A program made the position numbers and the translations under genes. The notes below the pieces were generated by a model. It saw only the letters and a program-made list of their open reading frames with translations, searched no databases and was not told where the DNA came from. DNA of 58,292 bases from JAGDYD01 sp046536675. Lineage in GTDB: Archaea > Micrarchaeota > Micrarchaeia > Micrarchaeales > CABMGC01. The stretch lies in the NCBI GenBank assembly GCA_046536675.1, contig JAWDMK010000002.1, forward strand, positions 1 through 58,292, written 5' to 3'. The first letter of the stretch is position 1; each line of letters opens with the position of its first letter. Positions 41,998-50,738 of the stretch are shown here, piece by piece.

Positions 41998-44900
41998 GGC
42001 AAAACACCCATACTAACTTCTGTACTTGCATATGCTGGATATATGTTATTATACAGTTCATTTATCTGCTGTGGCGTAAGCGCTTTATTATAAATTTGAA
42101 GGTTCGCTATAGAGCCATTTAAGCCTTGGAAAGCTTGGCCACCAAGATAGCCGACATTAAAACCTATTCCGAGATAATGAGCAGCAGAACAATTTTCTTC
42201 TTGAAAACTAAGAGATTGGTTCTGAGTTCCAACATAAAACGTGGCGGTTCCTGTGTTTATGCCACCATTTTTAAGAGTAAGTGCAACAAATGTCCATTTT
42301 CTTAGGGGAACAACCAGGTTTGAGGCTGTGTAGACCCAATTGTTTGTGGTTTTAGCATTCCATGCGGCAGCAAATAGATTTCCACCAGTAGTTACACCAA
42401 ATTGAAAGTCAACTAGAGGATTACCCTCGGTGTAAATGAATGGGGAGCCTGCATATGAATTCAAATAGACCATAGCAACAATTGTATAGTTGGGCTGAAG
42501 GTTAAGTGGTGCATATGATGCATTGTAGATATAGCTATTTCCATTGAAGTTAATTCCATAGCTTCCGAAAGAATAAAGATAAGATGGCTTTACTATCTGT
42601 TGCTGTGTATATATAACGTTTGCCGGCACGCCATTGTTGCCATTGCCACTATAGTCGTTTGCATTGCCATCAAGTGGATACCATGCAACTAAGCCTGTAG
42701 AATTTGGTAAGCCCGTAACACCGGCATTATAAAGCTGCGTAATTTGAGATAAAGACAATGCCCTTGAATAAACCTGAACATTTGCTATCTTACCAAAAAA
42801 TTGATTTCCGCCTATAGGGTAAGCAGTCGTTAGACCTATTTGAAGATTGCCTGGCGTAGCATGCCCTAAAAGCGTACCCACATTCTTTGACCAAACAAGC
42901 TTTCCATTCAGATATACATTATAAGCAGAGCCATTGTATGTTGCACCGACAAAGTTCCATGTATTAAGTGGAAAATATGAATTTATGCCGAGCCACCCAC
43001 CCGTGTTATAGCCGTTTATCATTATCTGCGTAGACCCGCCAGTTGCAACCTCTATTGCGCCGGAATCTCCAGCACTCGTAGCAATAACCCTGCTATAACT
43101 CTCAGCAGATGTAGGATATATCCAAGCAAAATAGGAAAAGCTTGTGTAATTTATAGGATTTATTGTAGGCACATTGATGTAGGCTGCAGAACTTGTAGAA
43201 CCCGTAGGATTGAAAGTTGCAAATGTTACATTTGAATAATTTCCGCTCTCCGTGATTGGATTATTTTTAAGAAAATTAAGATTACCATATAATGCCCCGT
43301 TGTTGCCATTGCCGCTATAGTCGTTTGCATCACCATCAAGAGGATACCATGCAACAAGACCTGCATTAGGAATTGGCAAGCCTGCAATGCCTTCTTGGTA
43401 AAGCTGCCTTACTTGGCCAACATTAAGTGAATTTGAATAAAGCTGTACGTTGGCAATAGAGCCGTTAAAATATGCTATGTTGTTACTCCACGTACCAGCA
43501 CCTATGCTCCAGTTTGAAGGTGTGCATGTTTGCGGTGTCAGAGAGGCTGTTGCAATCATTACACCATCTAGAAAGAGGGTTTGCTGTGATGTTGTTTGAT
43601 TTATAACTACAAAATGCCATTTGTTATCTGCGACAAAGTAATTTGTTGAAAATGCAAGGGAGCCTGTAGAAGAAGAATCACCACCAGCAAGATAACCCTG
43701 AGGCGTTACATAAATTACTGGTGAATAGCAGCTGGCTATGCTTGGCGGCAGTTTGTTGCCGTTCCATAATACAACGCCGCCACTTGCAGTCTTAAACCAA
43801 GCTGCAACACTCAATATAGAATTAGCGCTAGGCGATGCTTGAGGTAGATTAATATAAGAGGAATTTGTGTTGAATGTTGCATAGTAGCTAGGCATATCCC
43901 AGAAGGAATTTTTCATGAAGCCATTTATGTTTGAGTTTGAGCTATATGCTATACCACCAACGCCAAGGTTTAGAGGCCACCATGCAATAATGCTATTTGC
44001 TACAGTATAATTGCCGTTGTATGCTGTAGCCTTTACAAAAGCTTTTCCAGGCACGTTGTTAAAATTAAGAAAAGATGTAGCGACACCATTTTTGTTTGTG
44101 AAGTTTGATTGAGGAACCATAGGACCGTAGGAAGATGCAAAGCTTACCAGTGTGTTTGAAAGCGGCTTGCCGTTTCCATTAAGCACTTTTGCAAAGAACT
44201 GAGATACACTAGTAAACAAAATTGGGCCATTTGTTACACCGTTGTTGCCATTGCCGCTATAATCGTTTGCATTGCCGTTTAATGGCCACCAGCCGACAAG
44301 GCCTGCATTAGGAATTGGCAAGCCGGCTATGCCTTCTTGGTAAAGCTGCTGAATCTGATTTGCTGAAAGAGATGAATTATAAAGTTGTGCATTAGCAACT
44401 TTTCCATTGAAGTAACTGCCAGTATTTGATCTGCTCGCTATATATGCATAGTTTCCATTTCCCTGAAGCGCAAGATTGCCACTTACTCCAGTACTTGCTA
44501 CTTGTACGCCGTTTATCCACAAACTAAGCGAAGAGCCATTATATCTGCTTACTAAAAAGTACCATTTGCCAGGAGTAATAGAATTTGCCTGACTTTTTGC
44601 CTCTGGCCAACAGCTGCTTGTTGTGCAGACCCATGTTTCAGCTTCATTTGTACCACTATCATTAAATGCTATTATAGGGTTTATTTCGTATCCTGGAGCC
44701 GAATCTGCGCCTAAAATTTCTTGTCTGCTCCCGCAGCAACTTCCAACAATGTGCTGACCTGAATTCCAATACGCCCAAACAGCCATTGTTGCTTGAGTGC
44801 CAGTAAGCAACGGATGTGATGACTTGATAGTGACATTTGCACCTGCGCCATTGAACTGCGCTGCATAAACGTTCTGGCTTGAAAGTGATATATACTCTGC

Positions 44901-45368
44901 TTGATTGCTCTGCGTAGCACATTGATAATCTATGCAAACCTTGCCGAATGAGTTCTGCAAATATATTGTGCCGTTTGCAACTGGTATTAGATACTGGTTT
45001 GAAGTGCCACTTACCAAATAGCTTGGATTTGAAACGACATTTTTTGCCATGCTGTATGCTATAGCTTTGATAATCTGCTTTCCCACCTTAGCCTGTAATA
45101 TTACCATTCCATTCTTTGTTATCGTTACATTGTATGGTATTAAGCCTATGAGGTTTGTAACAGCTAAACTGCCAGTATAGCCGTTACCAGCTTGCAAAGC
45201 AGAATCCATTGCACTTGCTATGCTCTGTGCTTGGAGCTGAAGCTGGGTAAATGTCTGGTCGCTTAGCCCAAGGCTTCTTTCGCTAGAGATCAATGCAAAC
45301 ATGAAGATAAAGACAAGTAGCACAAAAGAGAATACAATAAGAAATTCAAGCGAAAGCTGAAGCTTCAT
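41994..45368 (-). CDS. Giant pilin-like adhesin with four LamG domains
   Basis: The 1124-residue protein begins MKLQLSLEFLIVFSF. Cleavage after Lys-Leu would leave Gln1-Leu-Ser-Leu-Glu5, the type IV pilin pattern with Glu5. A pilin-like N domain (about 35-160) leads into LamG repeats around 175-330, 470-640, 690-870 and 930-1100. These are joined by near-identical linkers (LYQEGIAGLP and NANDYSGNGNNG) and one Ig-like segment (about 385-445, FAKVLNGNGKPLSNTLV). It is probably a long adhesive pilus-tip or surface fibre subunit. Large size for a pilin is unusual. Confidence 0.7.
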   Translation of the reverse strand: MKLQLSLEFLIVFSFVLLVFIFMFALISSERSLGLSDQTFTQLQLQAQSIASAMDSALQAGNGYTGSLAVTNLIGLIPYNVTITKNGMVILQAKVGKQIIKAIAYSMAKNVVSNPSYLVSGTSNQYLIPVANGTIYLQNSFGKVCIDYQCATQSNQAEYISLSSQNVYAAQFNGAGANVTIKSSHPLLTGTQATMAVWAYWNSGQHIVGSCCGSRQEILGADSAPGYEINPIIAFNDSGTNEAETWVCTTSSCWPEAKSQANSITPGKWYFLVSRYNGSSLSLWINGVQVASTGVSGNLALQGNGNYAYIASRSNTGSYFNGKVANAQLYNSSLSANQIQQLYQEGIAGLPIPNAGLVGWWPLNGNANDYSGNGNNGVTNGPILFTSVSQFFAKVLNGNGKPLSNTLVSFASSYGPMVPQSNFTNKNGVATSFLNFNNVPGKAFVKATAYNGNYTVANSIIAWWPLNLGVGGIAYSSNSNINGFMKNSFWDMPSYYATFNTNSSYINLPQASPSANSILSVAAWFKTASGGVVLWNGNKLPPSIASCYSPVIYVTPQGYLAGGDSSSTGSLAFSTNYFVADNKWHFVVINQTTSQQTLFLDGVMIATASLTPQTCTPSNWSIGAGTWSNNIAYFNGSIANVQLYSNSLNVGQVRQLYQEGIAGLPIPNAGLVAWYPLDGDANDYSGNGNNGALYGNLNFLKNNPITESGNYSNVTFATFNPTGSTSSAAYINVPTINPINYTSFSYFAWIYPTSAESYSRVIATSAGDSGAIEVATGGSTQIMINGYNTGGWLGINSYFPLNTWNFVGATYNGSAYNVYLNGKLVWSKNVGTLLGHATPGNLQIGLTTAYPIGGNQFFGKIANVQVYSRALSLSQITQLYNAGVTGLPNSTGLVAWYPLDGNANDYSGNGNNGVPANVIYTQQQIVKPSYLYSFGSYGINFNGNSYIYNASYAPLNLQPNYTIVAMVYLNSYAGSPFIYTEGNPLVDFQFGVTTGGNLFAAAWNAKTTNNWVYTASNLVVPLRKWTFVALTLKNGGINTGTATFYVGTQNQSLSFQEENCSAAHYLGIGFNVGYLGGQAFQGLNGSIANLQIYNKALTPQQINELYNNIYPAYASTEVSMGVLP

Positions 45369-45385
45369 TCAAACACTTAACATAA

Positions 45386-45841
45386 TCATGTTAATGGTGT
45401 TATATAAACGCAAGGCATATTAGGTGATGTGGGGCATGAGCCCAAAGCTGTTATATTTACAAGGTATGTACCTGTAGCACTTATACCACCAAGGTTGCCG
45501 CTCACATTTACAGGCGTATATGCGGTTACAGAACTATAGCCAGTGGATGATCTCACCATGAATATAATCAGATGACCTGGTGCACCGCTCTGTGAGCCAA
45601 CATAAATGTATTGAACTCCTGGTGGCACCTGGATTTGTATAACTTGTTTTGCTGGCGGGCCTTCACTTCCAACAAATGATGCAACACTTGCAATTTTAGA
45701 AGCGGCTTGCTGTGACTCTATTGCTGAGAGCGATGAGCTTGAGCTTGCTATCTGCATAAACGCTATGACAACTATTGGGAGCAAAACAGCTAAGCCAAAC
45801 GAAAGGGTTATTAGGAGCTCAAAGCTTGATTGCGCTTTCAT
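45386..45841 (-). CDS. Type IV pilin-like subunit
   Basis: This 151-residue protein starts MKAQSSFELLITLSFGL. Cleavage after Lys-Ala leaves Gln1-Ser-Ser-Phe-Glu5, a textbook class III signal with Glu5, followed by a hydrophobic helix (about 10-30) and a small beta-rich domain with one Cys pair near the C terminus. It is the shortest of the five pilin-like proteins in this arm and the best candidate for the major pilin. It overlaps the CBS gene by 4 bases at its start and is 17 bases from the giant adhesin gene. Confidence 0.75.
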   Translation of the reverse strand: MKAQSSFELLITLSFGLAVLLPIVVIAFMQIASSSSSLSAIESQQAASKIASVASFVGSEGPPAKQVIQIQVPPGVQYIYVGSQSGAPGHLIIFMVRSSTGYSSVTAYTPVNVSGNLGGISATGTYLVNITALGSCPTSPNMPCVYITPLT

Positions 45842-46971
45842 GTGATCACTATATTGTTACCTTTGAACTTGGTAACAACAAGCTCCTTCTTCTCCTTTAC
45901 TTCATTGTATAGTTTTTCAACCAGATCTTTTAATACACTGCTTAATGAATAACCTGTGGAAAGTGCCGCGACAGAGCCACCTTTCTTTAATACAACTTTG
46001 CCATGAATCTCATAATTTCTTAGCTTCGATCTTTTTACATTCACTGTGACATAATCTACTTTTATCTTGCTAAACCTGTTTATCTTATTTACCATATCAT
46101 TAAGCTCTGCCTTGATGTCTTCCTCATACTCCTTTGTATAATCATCTAAGCCAGAGATTATTATCTTGTTTTCTTCTTCAGTTGTAGTAGATGCTATAAG
46201 CCCAAAAATATCCCTTACCGTTATAATGCCTACAGGCTTATCAGATTTAGTAACAATAAGTGATGATATGTTTCGCTCAACAAACTCCCTTATCACTTCC
46301 TCTAGTGGGCTATCTTGCTCTATTGCAAGTATACTCTTTTGGCATACGCTGCCCACCGGAGTATTACTCAATGTATAGAAATAGTCTCTTCTTTGTGGAG
46401 ATCTCTCGGTAGCTTTTGCAAACATTTCTACTATGTCTTTAAATGATATAATACCATATAGAGAGCCATTCTTCATCACAACAAGCCTATTTACCTTGTT
46501 TTTCTCCATCGCCGCTTTAGCCTGCGCTATGTTTGCATCAGCATCTATGCCTATAACTGGTGAGGTCATCGCATTCTCAACACTATATTTTGAGAGAAGA
46601 TGCAGCGAGAGAATAGCCTTAAGTATCTCATTCCTCTTAACTATACCTATAATCTTATTTCCCTCTGTGTAAGGAAGTGCCTTCACCCCTTCATAGTAAA
46701 AGTATAGTATAGCCTTTTCTATTGTTGTAGATCTGTCAAGAAGGGGCACTTTCTTTGCAAACTTACCTATCGACTGCTTTTTATGAAGCTTAAGTCCACC
46801 CTTCCTTACAATGGTTCTGTCATCTACTATACCATAATAATCATTATTTTTATTAACGATGACAGCTGTATACTCTTTGACCTTACTTATCGCCTGTGTT
46901 ATAGGGTCCTTGTAATCATAGAATACAGTTTGAGAAACAAACTCACTTGGTATAGGTTCTATCGCCCTCAT
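45838..46971 (-). CDS. Four-CBS-domain protein with HPF-like C-terminal domain
   Basis: This 377-residue protein has two CBS pairs (about 1-125 and 128-265) that bind adenosyl ligands, with DPITQAI, SVENAMTSPV and DKPVGIITVRDIF as landmarks. Residues about 275-365 form a beta-alpha-beta-beta-beta-alpha pattern (DIKAELNDMVNKINRF, then KVDYVTVNVKRS) like ribosome-hibernation factor HPF/RaiA. CBS plus HPF-like would couple nucleotide state to ribosome binding. It precedes the pilin gene with a 4-base overlap, perhaps by chance. The HPF-like call rests on secondary-structure pattern. Confidence 0.7.
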   Translation of the reverse strand: MRAIEPIPSEFVSQTVFYDYKDPITQAISKVKEYTAVIVNKNNDYYGIVDDRTIVRKGGLKLHKKQSIGKFAKKVPLLDRSTTIEKAILYFYYEGVKALPYTEGNKIIGIVKRNEILKAILSLHLLSKYSVENAMTSPVIGIDADANIAQAKAAMEKNKVNRLVVMKNGSLYGIISFKDIVEMFAKATERSPQRRDYFYTLSNTPVGSVCQKSILAIEQDSPLEEVIREFVERNISSLIVTKSDKPVGIITVRDIFGLIASTTTEEENKIIISGLDDYTKEYEEDIKAELNDMVNKINRFSKIKVDYVTVNVKRSKLRNYEIHGKVVLKKGGSVAALSTGYSLSSVLKDLVEKLYNEVKEKKELVVTKFKGNNIVIT

Positions 46972-47064
46972 TTAAATCACATTTATATTTAAAAATTGAA
47001 AAGTTAAATACCTTCCTTACATATATAAGAAATAAAAAGCTATTTAAAGAAAAGTAATTGCTTT

Positions 47065-47135
47065 GCCAGGATGGCAGATCGGCTATGCGGCCGCCTGCAG
47101 AGCGGCAAAGGGGGGTTCGACTCCCTCTCCTGGCT
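47065..47135 (+). tRNA. tRNA-Cys (anticodon GCA)
   Basis: GCCAGGA (47065-47071) pairs with TCCTGGC (47128-47134). The anticodon stem GCCGC/GCGGC holds loop CTGCAGA with anticodon GCA, and the T arm has TTCGACT. The discriminator is T (47135), usual for tRNA-Cys. There is no intron and no encoded CCA. A TATA-like CTATTTAAAG lies about 20-25 bases upstream. Confidence 0.94.
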
Positions 47136-47208
47136 TGATCACAGCGAAAGCCAATTTCTGAAGCAATATTTATAAATAATTATAAGTAGAAAGTAAAATA
47201 GGGATACA

Positions 47209-47985
47209 TTGACCATCATCTTGGCGATAAAGGCGAAGGATGGAATAGTTTTAAGTGCAGACAAGCGACTTCTGTATATTATTGAAGATGGTGAAGAATT
47301 TAGTTTCAAAAACGAAAAGATAGTACAAATAGGAAAAAACACAATTGTGGGTTTTTCGGGAGACTCGAAAAATATGGGGCAGCTTGTTATGTTGCTAAAG
47401 GAGAATTCTGAAGCTTTGGACAATGATATGTTTAGTGCATTGAATGGCTTAAAAAAGAAAATAAGAGCTATTGACCTTGAATGTGAGTGTCTGCTAGCAG
47501 GCAAGGTAAATGATAATCTTGCAGTTGTCAGGTTAACTGCAGATAAGGGAGATAGAGTACTTAAAATCGAAATTACACAACCGCAGGTAGAAATGGCTGG
47601 AGACATGACTTCTATGTTTAGCTCTTTAAATTTAATAACACACCAATACATAGATTATTTGGATAAAATAGGAAAAAGCTTAACTGTAGTTGAGGCTGAA
47701 TTTCTTGCTTATGCAACTATAATGGAAATATCAAGATCTGGCTCGCAAACTATAGGTAATGGAGTAAGTATTTGGCGCTTGGTAAAAAACGGTAAAAACA
47801 TTAATATGGAGAAAACACCTGAGTGGAGGTTGAATGACCTATTCCCAACAGCATATGCATATTATGTTAAGAAAAAAGTAGGTGCGATTTCTGAGGCAAT
47901 GGATAGAATAAAAACACTAGACGGAGAAGGTATAGGACAGTTACTTAGGAAGGAAGAAAAAGAAAAAAACAAGGCTAATCATTGA
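47209..47985 (+). CDS. Orphan proteasome-beta-like Ntn hydrolase
   Basis: This 258-residue protein starts at TTG and reads M-TIILAIKAKDGIVLSADKR. Removal of Met exposes Thr1. Counting from it, Asp17 and Lys33 occupy exactly the catalytic positions of proteasome beta subunits. A central GD-S-x-N-M segment (FSGDSKNMG) and alternating strands follow the fold. There is no propeptide. The charged C terminus (EEKEKNKANH) is longer than usual. It could be a divergent beta subunit or a self-assembling single-type Ntn hydrolase. It stands alone after tRNA-Cys. Confidence 0.7.
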   Translation: MTIILAIKAKDGIVLSADKRLLYIIEDGEEFSFKNEKIVQIGKNTIVGFSGDSKNMGQLVMLLKENSEALDNDMFSALNGLKKKIRAIDLECECLLAGKVNDNLAVVRLTADKGDRVLKIEITQPQVEMAGDMTSMFSSLNLITHQYIDYLDKIGKSLTVVEAEFLAYATIMEISRSGSQTIGNGVSIWRLVKNGKNINMEKTPEWRLNDLFPTAYAYYVKKKVGAISEAMDRIKTLDGEGIGQLLRKEEKEKNKANH

Positions 47986-48128
47986 GGTGAATAATTCTAC
48001 ACAAACTTAACTTATTTGAATCAAAAGATAAGCAGTTTATTGTAGATATTTACTTTACCATTAGTTTGTTAAATCTCTTTAATCTCTCTTTTTGATATGC
48101 AATATTTTACGTTTTCCATGGTTCAGTT

Positions 48129-48143
48129 AGATTTATATATATA
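48129..48143 (+). promoter_or_regulatory. TATA box for the archaeosortase-like gene
   Basis: The run GATTTATATATATAG lies about 52-66 bases before the first ATG at 48195. It is the strongest TATA-like element in the 206-base gap after the Ntn-hydrolase gene. A later ATG at 48225 would lengthen the leader. Confidence 0.45.
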
Positions 48144-48194
48144 GGATTGCAATTTAGTTTGTCCTGTGAAGAATAGAGTAACTGCTGAAAGGTG

Positions 48195-49712
48195 ATGAAG
48201 CCTATATCGACTGAGGACGATAGTATGGAAAAAATCTATATTGTTGTATTTGTTCTCTCTGTTATAATAATGCTTGCAAACTCATTCTTTGCTACGCCAA
48301 ACAGCATACTTGATACGGATCCATCAACTTACATAATAGTGCCTATTGTTATGCTGCCTTTGTTTTCCGTTTTTATTTTTAAAAATAAGATTAAGCCGAA
48401 AGTAAAGAAATTAGACTTGTTGGTAGGGTTTATTCTGTTTATTTTATTCTTATTTACCATTACATATTTGCGCTATACCTTCTCATTTTTGTTTATGAGC
48501 TATAGGCTAGATATGCTCATTTTTCCTCTTGCTATAGCAAGCATAGCAATAACTACTTTTGGATTTGAGAATTTAAACAAATTTAAGGCTCTAATGATCT
48601 TCGCGCTTTTTGCATCTCCGATACTTTTAACACCTATATTCTTTACCAATCAAAACTTTGCTGAGATAAATGCATATATAGTATATTTTGTAATGCATGC
48701 TTTTGACAAAAGCGTTGCATTTACGCCACCAATAAGCATAAGTGGTAACGGTTATGTTATTGGGATAGGAGAGAGCTGTGCAGGCATAGGAGCACTTATA
48801 GGAATTATTATGTTTCTTATACCAATTGCATATTGGCTAGATGGCAAATTACGCGCTAAAGTGTTATGGGTTTTATCAGGCTTTATCTTACTGCTTATCC
48901 TCAATTTTATAAGGATGGCTACTATTGGATTTACATGGCTATGGCTAGGACCAAATCAAAGCACATCATTTGCACATAGCTTTGCTGGCGTGCTTATATT
49001 CTACATAACAATTATAGCAATAATTTTAGCCGCACCGCTCTTCAAGCTAAAGGTCCCAAAATCTTCTAAAAAAAGAATAGATAGAAGAAAGACTAGACTT
49101 GCCTTATTGCCACTAATACTTCCAATAATATATGCACTTTTGTACTTCTTATTAACAACTGATTATGCAAATTCAATCTATGTTTCACCAGCACTAATGC
49201 ACGCAAATGCTGCATTGAATGGAAGTGCTTTTGAAAATTTTATATCAAGTAATGTAAATACGACAGGCTTTGCTACTGCTTCTTATCTATTTTCAAATAC
49301 ATCTGATATACTGCTATTTGTTAACCAGACTTTTAATAAGACAAACCCAATAGCGGTGCTTATAACAGCACCAAATATAAAAGCAGAGGAAGAGCTGCTT
49401 TCAAATATGAGCATATTAGGAAGCGCTACGTTTATGAATAAAAATGGTATAAACGTTTACTTATATCAGGTTTATTCGAACAGCACTATATATTATATGG
49501 GTTTTGAAGAATTACCATATGTATTTGATGGTGAATATTACATAGAAAGTGAATACTTTATAATGCCAGAAGCGGCTGGATCGCTTAACCTAAAATGCGG
49601 CTATTCAAAGTTTACTTACCTATACAACATTCTTAATCCAAACTTCTATAATACAACTAAAATGAACGAATTAGAAAGTGCATATTGTATAAATGAGAAA
49701 GTATTTAGGTAG
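48195..49712 (+). CDS. Archaeosortase/exosortase-family protein with extracytoplasmic C-terminal domain
   Basis: This 505-residue protein has about eight helices containing the family triad: Cys in GESCAGIG (about residue 194), Arg in NFIRMA (about 239) and His in FAHSFAG (about 260). Archaeosortases are transpeptidases that remove a C-terminal transmembrane signal (such as PGF-CTERM) and attach the protein to lipid. About 210 extra residues after the last helix form a glycosylatable outer domain. ATG 48225, behind a GAGG site, is an alternative start. No substrate with a sorting tail was noticed in the window. Confidence 0.8.
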   Translation: MKPISTEDDSMEKIYIVVFVLSVIIMLANSFFATPNSILDTDPSTYIIVPIVMLPLFSVFIFKNKIKPKVKKLDLLVGFILFILFLFTITYLRYTFSFLFMSYRLDMLIFPLAIASIAITTFGFENLNKFKALMIFALFASPILLTPIFFTNQNFAEINAYIVYFVMHAFDKSVAFTPPISISGNGYVIGIGESCAGIGALIGIIMFLIPIAYWLDGKLRAKVLWVLSGFILLLILNFIRMATIGFTWLWLGPNQSTSFAHSFAGVLIFYITIIAIILAAPLFKLKVPKSSKKRIDRRKTRLALLPLILPIIYALLYFLLTTDYANSIYVSPALMHANAALNGSAFENFISSNVNTTGFATASYLFSNTSDILLFVNQTFNKTNPIAVLITAPNIKAEEELLSNMSILGSATFMNKNGINVYLYQVYSNSTIYYMGFEELPYVFDGEYYIESEYFIMPEAAGSLNLKCGYSKFTYLYNILNPNFYNTTKMNELESAYCINEKVFR

Positions 49713-49717
49713 TTTTT

Positions 49718-50680
49718 ATGAGGTTTGAGTTTTCAGCGGGGGCAATTATATATAAAATAGAAAGAGGTAATGTAAAATTCCTCTTTTTGATTTCTCCAAA
49801 GGGAGACTTAGATATACCAAAAGGGCATATAGAAAAGGATGAGGATAGCTATAGTGCTGCAAAGCGTGAGATAAAAGAAGAGTCTGGGCTAGATGTAAAC
49901 TTTATTCCTTATTTTAAGTATGTGAACAAATACTTTTTCTACGAAAACAAAGAAAAAATCCTTAAAACAGTTACAATATTTATAGCAAAAGTTGGTGAAA
50001 ATAGTAAGGTAAAAATTTCATGGGAGCATAAGGGCTATAAATGGCTTACATTTGAAGAGGCAATTAAAGAGGTTAACTACAAAGATATGAAAGTTCTCCT
50101 CTCTGCAGTAAATGATTATATACAACGCTACGAAGCAATGGAACAATTGAATAAAGAGTATAGAAAGCTCAGCGATCTGAAGGGCTGGAACTTAAGCAAA
50201 AGGTTTGTACCAGGAGAAGGACCACTTAACGCGAAGATTATGCTAATAGGGCAAGCACCAGGCAATGAAGAGGACAAGCAACAAAGACCTTTTGTGGGAA
50301 GAAGTGGAAAGCTACTTGATGAGATCCTAAAGAAAAGCAAGATCAAAAGAAGTGAGATTTATATAACAAGCGCTGTGCAGTTCTTTCCACCAGCTAATAG
50401 AGTTCCGACAGCTAAGGAGATAGAGCTTTGCAAGCCTTTTCTTGAAAAGCAAATCAAGATCATAAAGCCAAAGTTTATTATACTGCTTGGAAGCGTAGCT
50501 TCAAAAGCAACCTTAGGGGTTGAGAATGTTGATGAAAACCATGGAAAAACTGTGAAAAAAGAAGGTATTACTTACTTTATAACATACCACCCAGCAGCAG
50601 CACTTAGATTTCCAGAAATAAAAAAGAGTATGTATGAGGATTTTGAAAAATTTAAAAAGATGATAGAAGCACGTAGTTGA
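49718..50680 (+). CDS. Nudix hydrolase fused to family-4-like uracil-DNA glycosylase lacking Fe-S cysteines
   Basis: This 320-residue protein has a Nudix domain (1-135) with a complete box (Gly36, Glu42, Arg50-Glu51, Glu54-Glu55, Gly57). It is followed by a UDG domain (about 145-318) with GQAPGNEED (178-186), PFVGRSGKLLD (191-201), PPANRVPT and HPAAALR (His291). Family 4 UDGs use four cysteines for a [4Fe-4S] cluster. Here only Cys238 remains: the N-terminal Cys pair is absent and the KCRPP site reads QFFPP. Pool sanitisation and uracil removal on one chain suits repair of damaged bases. Activity without the cluster is unproven. Confidence 0.88.
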   Translation: MRFEFSAGAIIYKIERGNVKFLFLISPKGDLDIPKGHIEKDEDSYSAAKREIKEESGLDVNFIPYFKYVNKYFFYENKEKILKTVTIFIAKVGENSKVKISWEHKGYKWLTFEEAIKEVNYKDMKVLLSAVNDYIQRYEAMEQLNKEYRKLSDLKGWNLSKRFVPGEGPLNAKIMLIGQAPGNEEDKQQRPFVGRSGKLLDEILKKSKIKRSEIYITSAVQFFPPANRVPTAKEIELCKPFLEKQIKIIKPKFIILLGSVASKATLGVENVDENHGKTVKKEGITYFITYHPAAALRFPEIKKSMYEDFEKFKKMIEARS

Positions 50681-50738
50681 TAAAATTATAAAAATCTAGA
50701 GAAATAATATAAAAATAAGCTTGTAAATAATTTAAGCA

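Larger units (their letters stand above)
36750..44420 (-). repeat. Dispersed LamG linker repeat, six copies
   Basis: A segment of about 160 bases encoding the end of a LamG domain, LYQEGIxGLPxPNAG and W-PLNGNANDYSGNGNNG recurs near 36754-36915, 37551-37712, 42630-42790, 43296-43463 and 44234-44416, with a diverged copy near 39510-39640. Copies lie in three genes on the same strand. The DNA remains strikingly similar, which favours recombination, domain swapping or gene conversion between these adhesin-like genes and can also confuse assembly. Confidence 0.75.

Noticed and set aside
36750..44420. Regular repeats considered as CRISPR or satellite
   Set aside because: The repeats are in frame, about 160 bases, irregularly spaced and encode LamG linkers; there are no short uniform spacers and no cas genes.
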